From assembly GCF_025061645.1 (NCBI RefSeq), contig NZ_JANYMP010000015.1, positions 156,417 to 220,416 of the forward strand: a DNA stretch of 64,000 nucleotides, in the 5' to 3' direction. This DNA comes from Umezawaea endophytica. Its GTDB lineage: Bacteria; Actinomycetota; Actinomycetes; Mycobacteriales; Pseudonocardiaceae. The notes beneath the pieces were generated by a model that ran no database searches, had not been told where the DNA came from, and saw only the letters and a program-made list of their open reading frames with translations. Position numbers and translations under genes: made by a program. Shown piece by piece: positions 44,853-54,515 of this stretch; within the stretch, counting starts at the first letter, position 1; each line of letters opens with the position of its first letter.

Positions 44853-45724
44853 CGAAGATCGCCGGCGCACCCATCTCCTGGGGCGTGTGCGAGGTGCCCG
44901 GCTGGGGTCGGGTGCTGGAGTCCGGGCAGGTGCTGGGCGAGATGGCGTCGCTCGGGCTGGCCGCGACCGAACTCGGCCCGCCCGACTACCTGCCGTCCGA
45001 CCCCGCGGAGCTGAAGGCGCTGCTGGCCGAGCACGGTCTCGGGCTGGTCGGCGGGTTCCTCGCCGTCGTGCTGCACGACCCGCCGCGGGTCCCGTCCACC
45101 GTGGAGGAAGCGGACCGGGTGGCCGCGCTGCTGGCCGCCGCGGGCGCCGGGGTGCTGGTGCTGGCCGCCGCGACCGGGCTCGACGGGTACGACGAGCGGC
45201 CCGCGCTGACGGACGAGCAGTGGCGGACGCTGATCCAGACCTCCGCGAAGATCGCCGACGTCGCCGCGGGCCACGGCCTGCGCACGGTGCTGCACCCGCA
45301 CGTGGGCACCCACGTGGAGCGCGCCGCCGAGGTCGAGAGGTTCCTCGCGGACTCCGAACTCCAGCTCTGCCTGGACACCGGTCACCTCCTGATCGGTGGC
45401 GTCGACCCGGTCGACCTGGCCCGCCGCCACCCGGACCGGATCGGTCACGTGCACCTCAAGGACGTGCGGGCCGAGATCGCCGAGGAGGTGCGCGCCGGGA
45501 GGCTCGGCTACACGGCCGCGGTCCAGCGGGGCGTCTACGTGCCACTCGGTGACGGTGACGTCGACGTGGAGGCCTTGGTATCCCTCCTCCGAGAGGCGGG
45601 GTACACCGGGTGGTTCGTCCTCGAACAGGACACCGCGCTCGGTGACGACGGTCCGACCGACACCCCGGTGCGGGACACCACGCGCAGCCTCGCGCACCTC
45701 AAGAAGATCATCGGAAAGGGCTAG
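44849..45724 (+). CDS. iolE: Sugar phosphate isomerase/epimerase barrel, probable inosose dehydratase
   Basis: This 291-residue TIM barrel of the AP-endonuclease 2 family opens with APISWGVCEVPGWG, typical of IolE. Metal-binding positions appear in ATELGPPDYLP, HPHVGTHVE, LDTGHLLIGG, VHLKDVR and VLEQDTAL. In inositol catabolism this fold dehydrates 2-keto-myo-inositol to a diketone. An isomerase role cannot be excluded. It is coupled to iolG. Confidence 0.88.
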   Translation: MTKIAGAPISWGVCEVPGWGRVLESGQVLGEMASLGLAATELGPPDYLPSDPAELKALLAEHGLGLVGGFLAVVLHDPPRVPSTVEEADRVAALLAAAGAGVLVLAAATGLDGYDERPALTDEQWRTLIQTSAKIADVAAGHGLRTVLHPHVGTHVERAAEVERFLADSELQLCLDTGHLLIGGVDPVDLARRHPDRIGHVHLKDVRAEIAEEVRAGRLGYTAAVQRGVYVPLGDGDVDVEALVSLLREAGYTGWFVLEQDTALGDDGPTDTPVRDTTRSLAHLKKIIGKG

Positions 45725-45729
45725 GGACG

Positions 45730-46740
45730 ATGACGTCTGTTCGCTCTGCAAGACGAAGTGTTCTGCGCGTGGGCCTCGGCGTGGCCGCGGTCGCCCTCCT
45801 GGCCGCGTGCAGCGGGCCGGGTGCGAGCAACACCACCGGTTCCGGCAGCCCGGACACCGGGTCCGCGTCCTCCGGCAGCGGGCCGCTCAAGGTCGCCGTG
45901 GTCACCCACGGCTCCGCCGGTGACGCGTTCTGGAACGTGGTGAAGAACGGCGCGACCGACGCGGGCAAGGCGCTCGGCGTGACGGTCGACTACAACTCCG
46001 ACGGCGACCCCGCCGCGCAGTCCAAGCTGATCGACAACGCCGTGTCGCAGAAGGTCGGCGGCCTCGTCGTGTCGATGGCCAACCCGGACGCGCTGAAGAC
46101 CTCGATCGACGCCGCCGTCAAGGCGGGCATCCCGGTGATCACCATCAACTCCGGTGGCGACAAGAGCGCGTCGTTCGGCGCGCTCGCGCACGTCGGCCAG
46201 GAGGAGGGCATCGCGGGCGAGCAGGCGGGCAAGAAGCTCAAGGAAGCGGGCAAGACCAAGCTGCTCTGCGTCATCCACGAGGCGGGCAACATCGGCCTCA
46301 ACCAGCGCTGCGACGGCGCGAAGACCGGCTTCGGCGGCTCGGTGACGAACCTCCAGGTCGACATCAACAACCCGACCGACATCGAGGCCCGCATCAAGGG
46401 CGCGCTCCAGACCGACGCGTCGATCGACGCCGTGCTGGCGCTGAACCCGCAGGTCGCCGTCAACGCCGCGAGCGCGGTCAAGGGCGCGTCCAGCAAGGCC
46501 GCCGTGGCGACGTTCGACCTCAACGGCGACGTGGTCGCCTCCATCAAGGCGGGCGACGTCCTCTTCGCCGTCGACCAGCAGCAGTACGAGCAGGGCTACC
46601 TGCCGGTCGTGATGCTGAAGCTGTACAAGGACAACGCGAACACCGTCGGCGGCGGGCAGCCCGTGCTGACCGGTCCCGGCTTCGTCGACAAGTCCAACGT
46701 GGACAAGGTCGAGGAGTACGCCAAGCGCGGAACCCGCTAG
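45730..46740 (+). CDS. Sugar/inositol ABC transporter substrate-binding protein
   Basis: This 336-residue periplasmic-binding protein of the RbsB/Peripla_BP_4 type has a signal with lipobox LLAACS (Cys about 27) and a Ser/Gly linker. The first lobe starts at [33 protein letters not shown] and [14 protein letters not shown] are characteristic of the family. Its place inside the iol operon, 5 bases after iolE, suggests inositol as ligand. It should be anchored outside the membrane. Confidence 0.92.
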   Translation: MTSVRSARRSVLRVGLGVAAVALLAACSGPGASNTTGSGSPDTGSASSGSGPLKVAVVTHGSAGDAFWNVVKNGATDAGKALGVTVDYNSDGDPAAQSKLIDNAVSQKVGGLVVSMANPDALKTSIDAAVKAGIPVITINSGGDKSASFGALAHVGQEEGIAGEQAGKKLKEAGKTKLLCVIHEAGNIGLNQRCDGAKTGFGGSVTNLQVDINNPTDIEARIKGALQTDASIDAVLALNPQVAVNAASAVKGASSKAAVATFDLNGDVVASIKAGDVLFAVDQQQYEQGYLPVVMLKLYKDNANTVGGGQPVLTGPGFVDKSNVDKVEEYAKRGTR

Positions 46741-46772
46741 GAACCGGCCGGGAAGGGAGAGATGGGGACGCA

Positions 46773-47822
46773 GTGGTAGCGCAATCAGAGGTGCCGTCCG
46801 TCGCCGACGAACGGATCGGCAAACCCGGTCTGCTCGACCGGCTGGTCGTCCGACCGGAGATCGGGTCGCTGCTCGGCGCGGTCCTGGTGTTCCTGTTCTT
46901 CTCCGTCGTGACCGAGCAGTTCCTCAGCCCCGGCGGCGTCGCGACCTGGCTCGACGACGCCTCCACGCTGGGGATCATGGCGGTGGCGGTGGCGCTGCTC
47001 ATGATCGGCGGCGAGTTCGACCTCTCCGCCGGTGTGATGACGGCGTCCACCGCGCTGGTCACGGCCATCCTCTCCACCCAGCTCGGCTGGAACGTCTGGC
47101 TGGCCCTGTTCGCGTCGCTGCTGTTCGCGCTGGGCGTCGGAGCGCTCAACGGGTGGCTGGTGATGCGGACGGGGTTGCCCAGCTTCATCGTCACGCTCGG
47201 CACGTTCCTCGCGTTGCAGGGCCTCAACCTCGGCATCACGCGGGTCGTGACGGGCACCGTGCAGGTGTCCGGGATGCGCACGACGGACGGCTACGAGTCC
47301 GCGGGGTTCCTGTTCGCGTCGACGTTCACCTTCGGCGGCACGTCCTTCTACATCTCGATCGTCTGGTGGATCCTGTTCACGGTCGTCGCCTCGTCGATCT
47401 TGCTGCGGACGCGGTTCGGCAACTGGATCTTCGCGGTCGGCGGCTCGGCGCTCAGCTCCCGCGCGGTCGGCGTGCCGGTGATGCGCACGAAGGTCTACCT
47501 GTTCATGACCACGGCGTTCGCGGCGTGGCTGGTCGGGTCGATCAACATCCTGCGGTTCACCAGCGTGCAGGCCAACCAGGGCATCGGGCTGGAGTTCCAG
47601 TTCATCATCGCGGCGGTCATCGGCGGTTGCCTGCTCACCGGCGGCTTCGGTTCCGCGGTGGGCGCGGCCATCGGCGCGCTGATCTTCGGCATGGCGCGCC
47701 AGGGCATCGTCTACGCCAACTGGAACAGCGACTGGTTCCAGCTCTTCCTCGGCGTGATGCTGCTGTCCGCCGTGCTGGTCAACAACGCCCTGCGGCGGCG
47801 TGCGGAGAGGGTGCGGCGATGA
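46773..47822 (+). CDS. Sugar/inositol ABC transporter permease
   Basis: This 349-residue RbsC-type permease has about ten hydrophobic segments. The family marks are [39 protein letters not shown], and [20 protein letters not shown]. It forms the inner-membrane channel for the substrate delivered by the upstream binding protein. The GTG start at 46773 follows a GGGAGAG-type site. Its stop overlaps the ATPase start by 4 bases (ATGA). Confidence 0.92.
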   Translation: MVAQSEVPSVADERIGKPGLLDRLVVRPEIGSLLGAVLVFLFFSVVTEQFLSPGGVATWLDDASTLGIMAVAVALLMIGGEFDLSAGVMTASTALVTAILSTQLGWNVWLALFASLLFALGVGALNGWLVMRTGLPSFIVTLGTFLALQGLNLGITRVVTGTVQVSGMRTTDGYESAGFLFASTFTFGGTSFYISIVWWILFTVVASSILLRTRFGNWIFAVGGSALSSRAVGVPVMRTKVYLFMTTAFAAWLVGSINILRFTSVQANQGIGLEFQFIIAAVIGGCLLTGGFGSAVGAAIGALIFGMARQGIVYANWNSDWFQLFLGVMLLSAVLVNNALRRRAERVRR

Positions 47823-48610
47823 CGTCACTGATCGAGACCACCGAGATCGGCAAGACCTACGGCAGCGTCATCGCGCTGCGGGACGTCTCGACCGTGGTCA
47901 ACGCGGGCGAGGTGACCTGCGTGCTCGGCGACAACGGCGCGGGCAAGTCCACGCTGATCAAGATCCTGGCCGGCGTGCACCAGCACGACCGGGGCAGCCT
48001 CAGGGTCGAGGGCGAGGAGATCAGCTTCGGCTCCCCGCGCGAAGCGCTCGACCACGGGATCGCCACGGTCTACCAGGACCTCGCGGTGGTGCCGCTGATG
48101 AGCGTGTGGCGCAACTTCTTCCTTGGTTCCGAACCCACCAGGGGCTTCGGGCCGTTCAAGGTGCTGGACCGCAAGCAGGGCCGCGAGGTGACGAAGAAGG
48201 CGCTGTCCGAGATGGGCATCGACCTGCGCGACGTCGAGCAGCCCGTCGGCACGCTGTCCGGCGGCGAGCGGCAGTGCGTCGCCATCGCGCGCGCCGTGCA
48301 CTTCGGCGCGAAGGTGCTGATCCTGGACGAGCCGACCGCCGCGCTCGGCGTGAAGCAGGCCGGGGTGGTGCTGAAGTACGTGGCACGGGCCCGCGACCGC
48401 GGCCTCGGCGTCGTGCTGATCACCCACAACCCGCACCACGCCTACCCGGTCGGCGACCGGTTCCTGCTGCTCAAGCGGGGCCGTTCGCTCGGCTCGTACG
48501 ACAAGGCGGACATCTCCATCGAGGAGCTGACCCGGCAGATGGCCGGTGGCGCGGAACTGGACGCGCTGTCCCACGAACTGCGCGCGGCCGAGGCAGGGGA
48601 CGCGGGCTGA
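47819..48610 (+). CDS. Sugar/inositol ABC transporter ATP-binding protein (single domain)
   Basis: This 263-residue ATPase has Walker [10 protein letters not shown], signature [14 protein letters not shown], and Walker [13 protein letters not shown]. The switch His is in LITHNPHHA. Classical RbsA proteins contain two fused ATPase domains in about 500 residues. This one has only one, as in FrcA-like importers, and should work as a homodimer. It overlaps the permease before it and iolC after it. Confidence 0.92.
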   Translation: MTSLIETTEIGKTYGSVIALRDVSTVVNAGEVTCVLGDNGAGKSTLIKILAGVHQHDRGSLRVEGEEISFGSPREALDHGIATVYQDLAVVPLMSVWRNFFLGSEPTRGFGPFKVLDRKQGREVTKKALSEMGIDLRDVEQPVGTLSGGERQCVAIARAVHFGAKVLILDEPTAALGVKQAGVVLKYVARARDRGLGVVLITHNPHHAYPVGDRFLLLKRGRSLGSYDKADISIEELTRQMAGGAELDALSHELRAAEAGDAG

Positions 48611-49539
48611 TGGCGGTGGACGTGCTCACGGTCGGCCGCGTCGGCGTCGACCTCTACCCCGAGCAGAGCGGTGTCCCGCTGTCGGCCGTGCGCACGTTCG
48701 CCAAGTCGCTCGGCGGCACCGCGACCAACGTCGCCGTGGCCGCCGCGAGGCTCGGCAGGCGGACCGCCGTGCTGACCAAGGTCGGGCCGGACGGGTTCGG
48801 CGACTACGTGCGGGAAGCGCTGGAGGGGTTCGGCGTGTCGTCCGACTACGTCGGCACCTCGCCGGACCTCCAGACGCCCGTGGTGTTCTGCGAGCTGAAC
48901 CCGCCGGAGGACCCGCCGCTGCTGTTCTACCGCTCGCCGATCGCGCCGGACCTGACGCTCGCCGCGGCGGACGTGCCGTGGGACGTCGTCGCGGACGTGC
49001 CGGTGCTGTGGGTGACCGGGACCGGCGTGTCGACCGAGCCCGCGCGGGGTACCCAGCGGAAGGTGCTGGAGCACCGCGGCCGCAAGGCGCACACCGTGCT
49101 GGACCTCGACTACCGGCCGATGTTCTGGTCCGATGTGGACAGTGCGAGGCGGGAGATCGGCTGGATGCTGGACCACGTGACCGTGGCCGTCGGGAACCGG
49201 ACCGAGGTCGAGGTCGCCGTGGGCACCTCGGATCCCGACGAGGCCGCCCGGCGGCTGCTGGACCGGGGCGTCGAACTCGCGCTGGTGAAGAAGGGCGCGG
49301 AGGGCGTGCTGGTCGCGACGCGCGAAGGGTCGTGGACCGTGCCGCCCCACCCGATCGACGTGGTCTGCGGGCTCGGCGCGGGTGACGCGTTCGGCGGTGC
49401 GCTGGCGCACGGCCTGCTCGCGGGCTGGGACCCGGTGCGGATCGCCCGCTACGCCAACGTCGCGGGCGCGCTGGTGGCGTCCCGGCTGGCGTGCGCGGAC
49501 GCCATGCCCGAACCGCACGAGATCGAGGAGCACCTGTGA
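48610..49539 (+). CDS. iolC: 5-dehydro-2-deoxygluconokinase (PfkB family)
   Basis: This 309-residue PfkB kinase phosphorylates 5-dehydro-2-deoxygluconate in inositol catabolism. It has VGRVGVDLYPEQ at the start, SLGGTATNVAVAAARLG (PfkB signature 1 region), and the anion hole and catalytic Asp in GLGAGDAFGGALAHG (about residues 257-271). PxxFYR-like LLFYRSPIAPD fits IolC. It overlaps the ATPase gene by one base. Confidence 0.92.
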   Translation: MAVDVLTVGRVGVDLYPEQSGVPLSAVRTFAKSLGGTATNVAVAAARLGRRTAVLTKVGPDGFGDYVREALEGFGVSSDYVGTSPDLQTPVVFCELNPPEDPPLLFYRSPIAPDLTLAAADVPWDVVADVPVLWVTGTGVSTEPARGTQRKVLEHRGRKAHTVLDLDYRPMFWSDVDSARREIGWMLDHVTVAVGNRTEVEVAVGTSDPDEAARRLLDRGVELALVKKGAEGVLVATREGSWTVPPHPIDVVCGLGAGDAFGGALAHGLLAGWDPVRIARYANVAGALVASRLACADAMPEPHEIEEHL

Positions 49540-50444
49540 TCACCGACGAGCGGTGGGCCGACCTGCTGACCACGCGGGCCACCGACCCCGGCGCGATCCG
49601 GCGGGCCTACCAGGCCCGCCGCCGCCGGAAGTCGCTGCTGTCCGGCCGGGGGACGCTGTTCCTGGTCGCGGCCGACCACCCGGCCCGCGGCGCGCTCGGC
49701 GTCGGCGGCGACCCGCTCGCGATGGCGGACCGCCGGTCGCTGCTGGACCGGCTGCTCACGGCGTTGGCCGACCCCTCCGTGGACGGGGTCCTCGGCACGC
49801 CGGACGTCGTCGAGGACCTGCTGCTGCTCGACGGGCTGCACGAGAAGGTCGTGATCGGCTCGATGAACCGCGGTGGCCTCGCCGGCGCCGACTGGGAGGT
49901 CGACGACCGGTTCACCGCGTACGACGCGCCGTCCATCGCCACGAACGGGCTCGACGGCGGGAAGATGCTGCTGCGCCTGGTGAACTCCGACGCGGGCACC
50001 GCCCCGACGTTGGAGGCCTGTGCGCGGGCCGTGTCCGCGCTGGCGCAGCTCGGCCTGATGGCGATGGTCGAGCCGCTGCCGTACGACCGGGACGCCGCCG
50101 GGAACCTGGTGCTGCGCGCCGACTCCGCGTCGCTGGCCCGTGCCGCCGCCGTCGCCGCGGGCCTGGGCACGACGTCCGCGCACACCTGGCTCAAGCTCCC
50201 GGCACCCGCCGACCCCGACGTCGCGCTGGGCAGCACGACGCTGCCCGCGCTGGTGCTCGGCGGTGTGCCGTCACCGCGACCCGAGGACGACCTGGCCTCG
50301 TGGGGCCGGTCGCTCCGGCACCCCGCCGTGCGCGGGCTGGTCGTCGGCCGCGCGCTGCTCTACCCACCGGACGGCGACGTGGCGGGCGCGGTGGCGTCGG
50401 CCGCCGCCGTCCTGCACGCCGCCCACGAGGAGGTCACGGCATGA
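49536..50444 (+). CDS. Cgl0159-family (beta/alpha)8-barrel aldolase-like protein
   Basis: This 302-residue barrel protein is found in actinobacterial inositol operons under the name Cgl0159. Segments FLVAADHPARGALGVGGDP, GSMNRGGLAGADWEVDD and TAHTWLKLP-type SAHTWLKLPAP are conserved. It probably supplies the aldolase step (IolJ role), as no other aldolase gene lies here. This is an inference from context. The GTG at 49536 overlaps the iolC stop, and the stop overlaps iolB. Confidence 0.82.
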   Translation: MITDERWADLLTTRATDPGAIRRAYQARRRRKSLLSGRGTLFLVAADHPARGALGVGGDPLAMADRRSLLDRLLTALADPSVDGVLGTPDVVEDLLLLDGLHEKVVIGSMNRGGLAGADWEVDDRFTAYDAPSIATNGLDGGKMLLRLVNSDAGTAPTLEACARAVSALAQLGLMAMVEPLPYDRDAAGNLVLRADSASLARAAAVAAGLGTTSAHTWLKLPAPADPDVALGSTTLPALVLGGVPSPRPEDDLASWGRSLRHPAVRGLVVGRALLYPPDGDVAGAVASAAAVLHAAHEEVTA

Positions 50445-51328
50445 GCTGGCACCGTCCACTCGGGACACTGGGGCACGGCGGCGACCCGATCCGGCTCGGC
50501 CCCGAGGAGGCCGGGTGGACCTACACCGGTCTGCGCGTGCTGGTGCTGGCCGCCGGGGAGAGCCGCGCGGTCGACACCGGCGAGTTCGAGGCGTTCGTGC
50601 TGCCCCTCGCGGGCGGCTGCGTCGTGGAGGTCGACGGCGAGCGGTTCGAGCTGACCGGCCGCGACTCGGTGTTCACCAGGGTCACCGACTTCGCCTACGT
50701 GCCGCGGGACGCGCACGTCGTGCTGACGTCCGCCGACGGCGCCGAGGTGGCGCTGCCGATGGCCCGCTGCGAACGGCGGCTGGCGCCCAGGTACGGGCCC
50801 GCCGAGGACGTGCCGGTCGAGGTGCGCGGTGCGGGCAGCGCGACCAGGCAGGTCACCAACTTCGGCGTGCCCGGCGTGTGGGACCACGCGGACAAGCTCG
50901 TGGCCTGCGAACTGATCACGCCCGACGGCAACTGGTCCTCCTACCCGCCGCACAAGCACGACGACACCGAGCCGTGCGAGGTGGTGAACGAGGAGGTCTA
51001 CTACTTCCGGATCGCGGGCCGGGACGGTGTCACGCCGTCCCGCGAGGGGTTCGGGCTGCACAAGACCTACACCGGTGACGGCGAGGTCGACGAGGACGTG
51101 GCCGTGCGCGACGGCGACGTGTTCCTGATCCCCCGCGGCTACCACGGCCCGTGCGTCGCCGCCCCCGGCTACCCCATGTACTACCTGAACGTCCTGGCAG
51201 GCCCCGGCGCCGAGCGCTCGCTGGCGTTCTGCGACGACCCCGCGCACACCTGGGTCCGGGAGAGCTGGACCGACCAGGACCTCGATCCCCGCTGTCCGGT
51301 GACGAACGCGAAGGGACGGACGACATGA
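50441..51328 (+). CDS. iolB: 5-deoxy-glucuronate isomerase
   Basis: This 295-residue bicupin isomerises 5-deoxy-D-glucuronate to 5-dehydro-2-deoxygluconate. Family marks include SSYPPHKHD, where the two His bind metal, then NEEVYYFRI and GDVFLIPRGYHGPCVAAPGYPMYYLNV. The length is typical. It is coupled on both sides by 4-base overlaps. Confidence 0.95.
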   Translation: MSWHRPLGTLGHGGDPIRLGPEEAGWTYTGLRVLVLAAGESRAVDTGEFEAFVLPLAGGCVVEVDGERFELTGRDSVFTRVTDFAYVPRDAHVVLTSADGAEVALPMARCERRLAPRYGPAEDVPVEVRGAGSATRQVTNFGVPGVWDHADKLVACELITPDGNWSSYPPHKHDDTEPCEVVNEEVYYFRIAGRDGVTPSREGFGLHKTYTGDGEVDEDVAVRDGDVFLIPRGYHGPCVAAPGYPMYYLNVLAGPGAERSLAFCDDPAHTWVRESWTDQDLDPRCPVTNAKGRTT

Positions 51329-53175
51329 GGATGACCACGGCGCAGGCCATCGTCCGGTGGCTGGTGGCGCAGCGGACCGAGCTGTTCGACGGGTCCGAGG
51401 CCCCGCTGTTCCCCGGTGTGTTCGCGATCTTCGGGCACGGCAACGTGCTCGGGATCGGCAACGCGCTGGAGGAGGTGCGCGAGGAGTTGCCGGTGTGGCG
51501 CGGCCACAACGAGCAGGGGATGGCGCTGGCCGCCGTTGGCATCGGCAAGGCCACCCACCGCCGCCAGGTCGGCGTCGCCACGTCGTCGATCGGGCCGGGC
51601 GCGCTGAACATGGTGACCGCCGCCGGTGTGGCCCACGCGAACCGGTTGCCGCTGCTGCTGTTGCCGGGCGACACGTTCGTCGGGCGCGCGCCCGACCCGG
51701 TGCTCCAGCAGGTCGAGCACTTCCACGACCCGACCACGACCGTCAACGACGCCTTCCGGGCCGTGAGCCGGTACTTCGACCGGATCACCAGGCCGGAGCA
51801 ACTGCTGTCCACGCTGCCGCAGGTGGCGCGGGTGCTGACCGACCCGGCGGACTGCGGGCCGGTCACCCTGGCCCTGCCCCAGGACGTCCAGGCGGAGTCG
51901 TACGACTTCCCCGACGCCCTGTTCCGGCCCGTGGTGCACCGGCTCGTCCGGCAGCGCCCCGACCTGCGGTCGCTGGTCGACGCGGTCTCCCTGATCACCG
52001 CGGCCAGCAAGCCGCTCCTGGTGCTCGGCGGCGGGGTCCGGTACTCCGGCGCGGGCGGGCGGGCGCTGAGGTTCGCCGAGCAGCACCGGATCCCGGTCGT
52101 GGAGACCACCGCCGGGCGAACGCTCGTCCCGCACGACCACCCGCTGAACGCGGGCCCGCTCGGGGTCACCGGGTCCACGTCGGCGAACGTCCTCGCGGCG
52201 GCGGCCGACGTGGTGATCGCGGTGGGGACCAGGTTGCAGGACTTCACCACGGCCTCGTGGACGGTGTTCTCGCCGCACGTCAAGCTCCTCACGCTGAACG
52301 CCGCCCGGTTCGACGCGGTGAAGCACGGCGCGCAGGAGCTGGTGGCCGACGCCGACGAGGGCCTGCGGGAGCTGACGGACCTGCTCGGCGAGTGGCAGGC
52401 CGACCAGGCGTGGGCCGCCGAGGCCGTGGTCGAGCGGTGCCGCTGGGACGAGCACGTCGACGGGCTCCGCGCCCCCGACTCGGACCTGCCCACCTACGCC
52501 CAGGTCGTCGGCGTGGTCAACGACCTGAGCACGCCGGAGGACTACGTGATGACGGCGTCCGGCGGGCTGCCCGGCGAGCTGATCGGCGGCTGGCGCGCCG
52601 TCGGCGAGTCCACGATGGACGTCGAGTACGGCTTCTCCTGCATGGGTTACGAGCTCGCCGGGGCGTGGGGCGCCGCCATCGCCCGCCCCGCCGGTGTCGT
52701 CACGACGCTGCTCGGCGACGGCTCGTACCTGATGCTGAACTCCGAGCTGTTCTCGGCCGCGTTCGCCGGGCACGGGTTCGTGGCCGTCGTCTGCGACAAC
52801 GACGGGTACGCGGTGATCCACCGGTTGCAGACCGGGCAGGGCGGGGTCGGGTTCAACAACATGTACGCGGACGTGCGCAGCACGCACGCCTCGCCGCCGC
52901 GCACCGACTTCGCGGGCCACGCCGCGTCGCTGGGGTGCGCGGTCTTCTCGGTGGACAAGCTGGACGACCTGGCCGACGCGTACCGGCGGGCTCGGGACGC
53001 GGCGGCCGGGGAACGGCGGCCCGCGGTCGTCGTGATCCGGACCCACCCGGCCTCCTGGACCGAGGCCGAGGCCTGGTGGGAGGTCGCCGTTCCCTCGGTC
53101 TCGCACCGCGAGGAGATCGACGAGGCCCACGACCGGATGCTGGAGGACAAGGCGCGGCAGGTCCGCTACCTGTAA
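51325..53175 (+). CDS. iolD: 3D-(3,5/4)-trihydroxycyclohexane-1,2-dione hydrolase
   Basis: This 616-residue thiamine-diphosphate enzyme opens the inositol-derived ring to 5-deoxyglucuronate. The N-terminal Glu is in RGHNEQGMALAA, and the ThDP site is GDGSYLMLNSELFSAA followed after about 20 residues by CDNDGYAVI. GVATSSIGPGALNMVTAAG is typical of IolD. It is the last gene of the operon. No terminator is obvious before the convergent gene 22 bases on. Confidence 0.95.
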   Translation: MRMTTAQAIVRWLVAQRTELFDGSEAPLFPGVFAIFGHGNVLGIGNALEEVREELPVWRGHNEQGMALAAVGIGKATHRRQVGVATSSIGPGALNMVTAAGVAHANRLPLLLLPGDTFVGRAPDPVLQQVEHFHDPTTTVNDAFRAVSRYFDRITRPEQLLSTLPQVARVLTDPADCGPVTLALPQDVQAESYDFPDALFRPVVHRLVRQRPDLRSLVDAVSLITAASKPLLVLGGGVRYSGAGGRALRFAEQHRIPVVETTAGRTLVPHDHPLNAGPLGVTGSTSANVLAAAADVVIAVGTRLQDFTTASWTVFSPHVKLLTLNAARFDAVKHGAQELVADADEGLRELTDLLGEWQADQAWAAEAVVERCRWDEHVDGLRAPDSDLPTYAQVVGVVNDLSTPEDYVMTASGGLPGELIGGWRAVGESTMDVEYGFSCMGYELAGAWGAAIARPAGVVTTLLGDGSYLMLNSELFSAAFAGHGFVAVVCDNDGYAVIHRLQTGQGGVGFNNMYADVRSTHASPPRTDFAGHAASLGCAVFSVDKLDDLADAYRRARDAAAGERRPAVVVIRTHPASWTEAEAWWEVAVPSVSHREEIDEAHDRMLEDKARQVRYL

Positions 53176-53197
53176 CCAGGCCCCGGCTCCGGTTCGG

Positions 53198-53605
53198 CTA
53201 GGACAGGCCGGGCGGGGCCGGGTGCAGGACGGCGGCGTCCACGGGGGTGCGGGGCAGTGCCGGGCTGATGGCCCCGAGCACCGCCCGCAGCTCCTGCTCC
53301 AGCTCCGGGTGCTCCCACAGGACGGCGTGGATCGACCCGCGCCACTCCGTGGTGAACTCCGCCCTGGCCTGGGTCTGGCGTTCCAGCGGCACCAGGGCGA
53401 GTTCGTCGCGCGAGGCCTGGAGCCTGGTCGTGACGAACTCGACCCTGCGCGGTTCGCCGGAGCCAAGCACACCCGCGACCTCCGTGCGGACACCCGTCCA
53501 GAGGTGGGTGTCCATCGCCTTGACCAACGCGCCCGCGATCGTGCCCGCCAGCAGGCGGAGCCCCTCGTCCGGCATCCGTTTCCTCTCGAACCTGGTTCTC
53601 GCCAT
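53198..53605 (-). CDS. Small partner protein of the cyclase-like/Crp cassette
   Basis: This 135-residue soluble protein is predicted mostly helical (GLRLLAGTIAGALVKAMDTHLW, then RVEFVTTRLQASRDELALVP). WRGSIHAVLWEHPELEQELRAVLG follows, then a Pro-rich tail. The pattern of a Trp-anchored helical bundle recalls N-terminal modules of actinobacterial proteins that carry amyloid-like Q-A-G motifs, although I cannot name a family. Its ATG overlaps the cyclase-like stop by one base (TGATG), so the two are made together. Confidence 0.7.
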   Translation of the reverse strand: MARTRFERKRMPDEGLRLLAGTIAGALVKAMDTHLWTGVRTEVAGVLGSGEPRRVEFVTTRLQASRDELALVPLERQTQARAEFTTEWRGSIHAVLWEHPELEQELRAVLGAISPALPRTPVDAAVLHPAPPGLS

Positions 53606-54420
53606 CAGTTCTCGCCAGTTCTCCCGTGGTAGTTCGGGCCGAACGACGAGCCCTTCATGTCGTTGCCGTCGAAGTTCTGGATGACGTCCGCGTTCTGCAC
53701 GGAGCGCGGGATGCGGATGTCGTTGCCCGCCTGGTAGATCGCGGAGCCGCCGCTCGCGACCGCGTGCTGGTTCACCGAGCCGGTCTGCGCCGGGGGCAGC
53801 TCGGCGGGTTCCGCGGCCTCGTCGAACTTCATCGCGTGCACGTCGCCGTCCGGGATCCACATCCAGCCGTGGCCCTTGAAGTTCTTCACGGTCACGTCGA
53901 CCTTGCGGAAGTCGGAGGGCTTCAGCGACGTGTGGCCCGCGGCGACGAGCGTGCCGTAGAGGTGGTCGGAGAGGACGACCACGAGGTCGGCGTTGGGGAA
54001 GTCCTCCAGTGCCTGGTGCGCGGCCTGGCTGTTGAGCAGGCGGCTGACCAGGACCGCGTCGTTGCCGGGGAAGCCGTTCGCGCCGTCGACGATGGCGCCG
54101 TGGTGCAGTGCCATCCGCATGCGGACCTTGGCGTCGGGGACGCGGTAGCGGTTGACCGACTGGAGTTCGGCGTTCAGCGCCCGCACGTAGTCGTCCACCA
54201 CCGGTCGTTCCGGGCTGTCGGGTGGCAGCACGGCGAACTCCTCGTCGCCCTTGGGTTGGCGGTGCCACGTGGTGCGGTCCAGTCCGGCCACCTGACCCGC
54301 GCGGTCCAGGCTCTGGATCAGCAGTTCCTGGAGGATCCGCTGGAGCTGGTCGTCGGCCGCGCCGTACTTGCGCAGGTCGCAGCTGACGAGCAGGCTGCGC
54401 CGAAAGTTGGCCTGGTTCAT
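53605..54420 (-). CDS. Nucleotidyl-cyclase-like protein with amyloid-like C-terminal motif
   Basis: The 271 residues divide into a class III cyclase-like domain (about 6-195) and a Gln/Asn/Gly-rich tail (about 212-265). The cyclase fold is suggested by SLLVSCDLRKYG (candidate metal Asp15) and QPKGDEEFAVLP (Lys57, Asp59). ALHHGAIVDGANGFPGNDAV and Arg127 are also consistent. The usual transition-state Asn is not evident. The tail contains SAIYQAGNDIRI (226-237), close to bacterial RHIM-like Q-x-G motifs. The ATG at 54420 matches the domain start. It is downstream of a Crp-like gene. Confidence 0.72.
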   Translation of the reverse strand: MNQANFRRSLLVSCDLRKYGAADDQLQRILQELLIQSLDRAGQVAGLDRTTWHRQPKGDEEFAVLPPDSPERPVVDDYVRALNAELQSVNRYRVPDAKVRMRMALHHGAIVDGANGFPGNDAVLVSRLLNSQAAHQALEDFPNADLVVVLSDHLYGTLVAAGHTSLKPSDFRKVDVTVKNFKGHGWMWIPDGDVHAMKFDEAAEPAELPPAQTGSVNQHAVASGGSAIYQAGNDIRIPRSVQNADVIQNFDGNDMKGSSFGPNYHGRTGEN

Positions 54421-54515
54421 GGCGAATGACCTCCGGGTGGGTTCGAACAGGCTGCTGCGCAGAGTCACTGTCCTGTACGACATCGGACGGAAAACCGCAA
54501 AAGTGCGGTCTTGTC

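Noticed and set aside
51181..53493. 770-codon antisense frame opposite iolD
   Set aside because: The plus-strand IolD has full ThDP motifs. The antisense product has no domain and abnormal composition.
53605..54420. Naming the cyclase-like gene a Pycsar cyclase
   Set aside because: The usual transition-state Asn is not evident and no PycTM or PycTIR effector is adjacent. Only a general cyclase-like call is supported.
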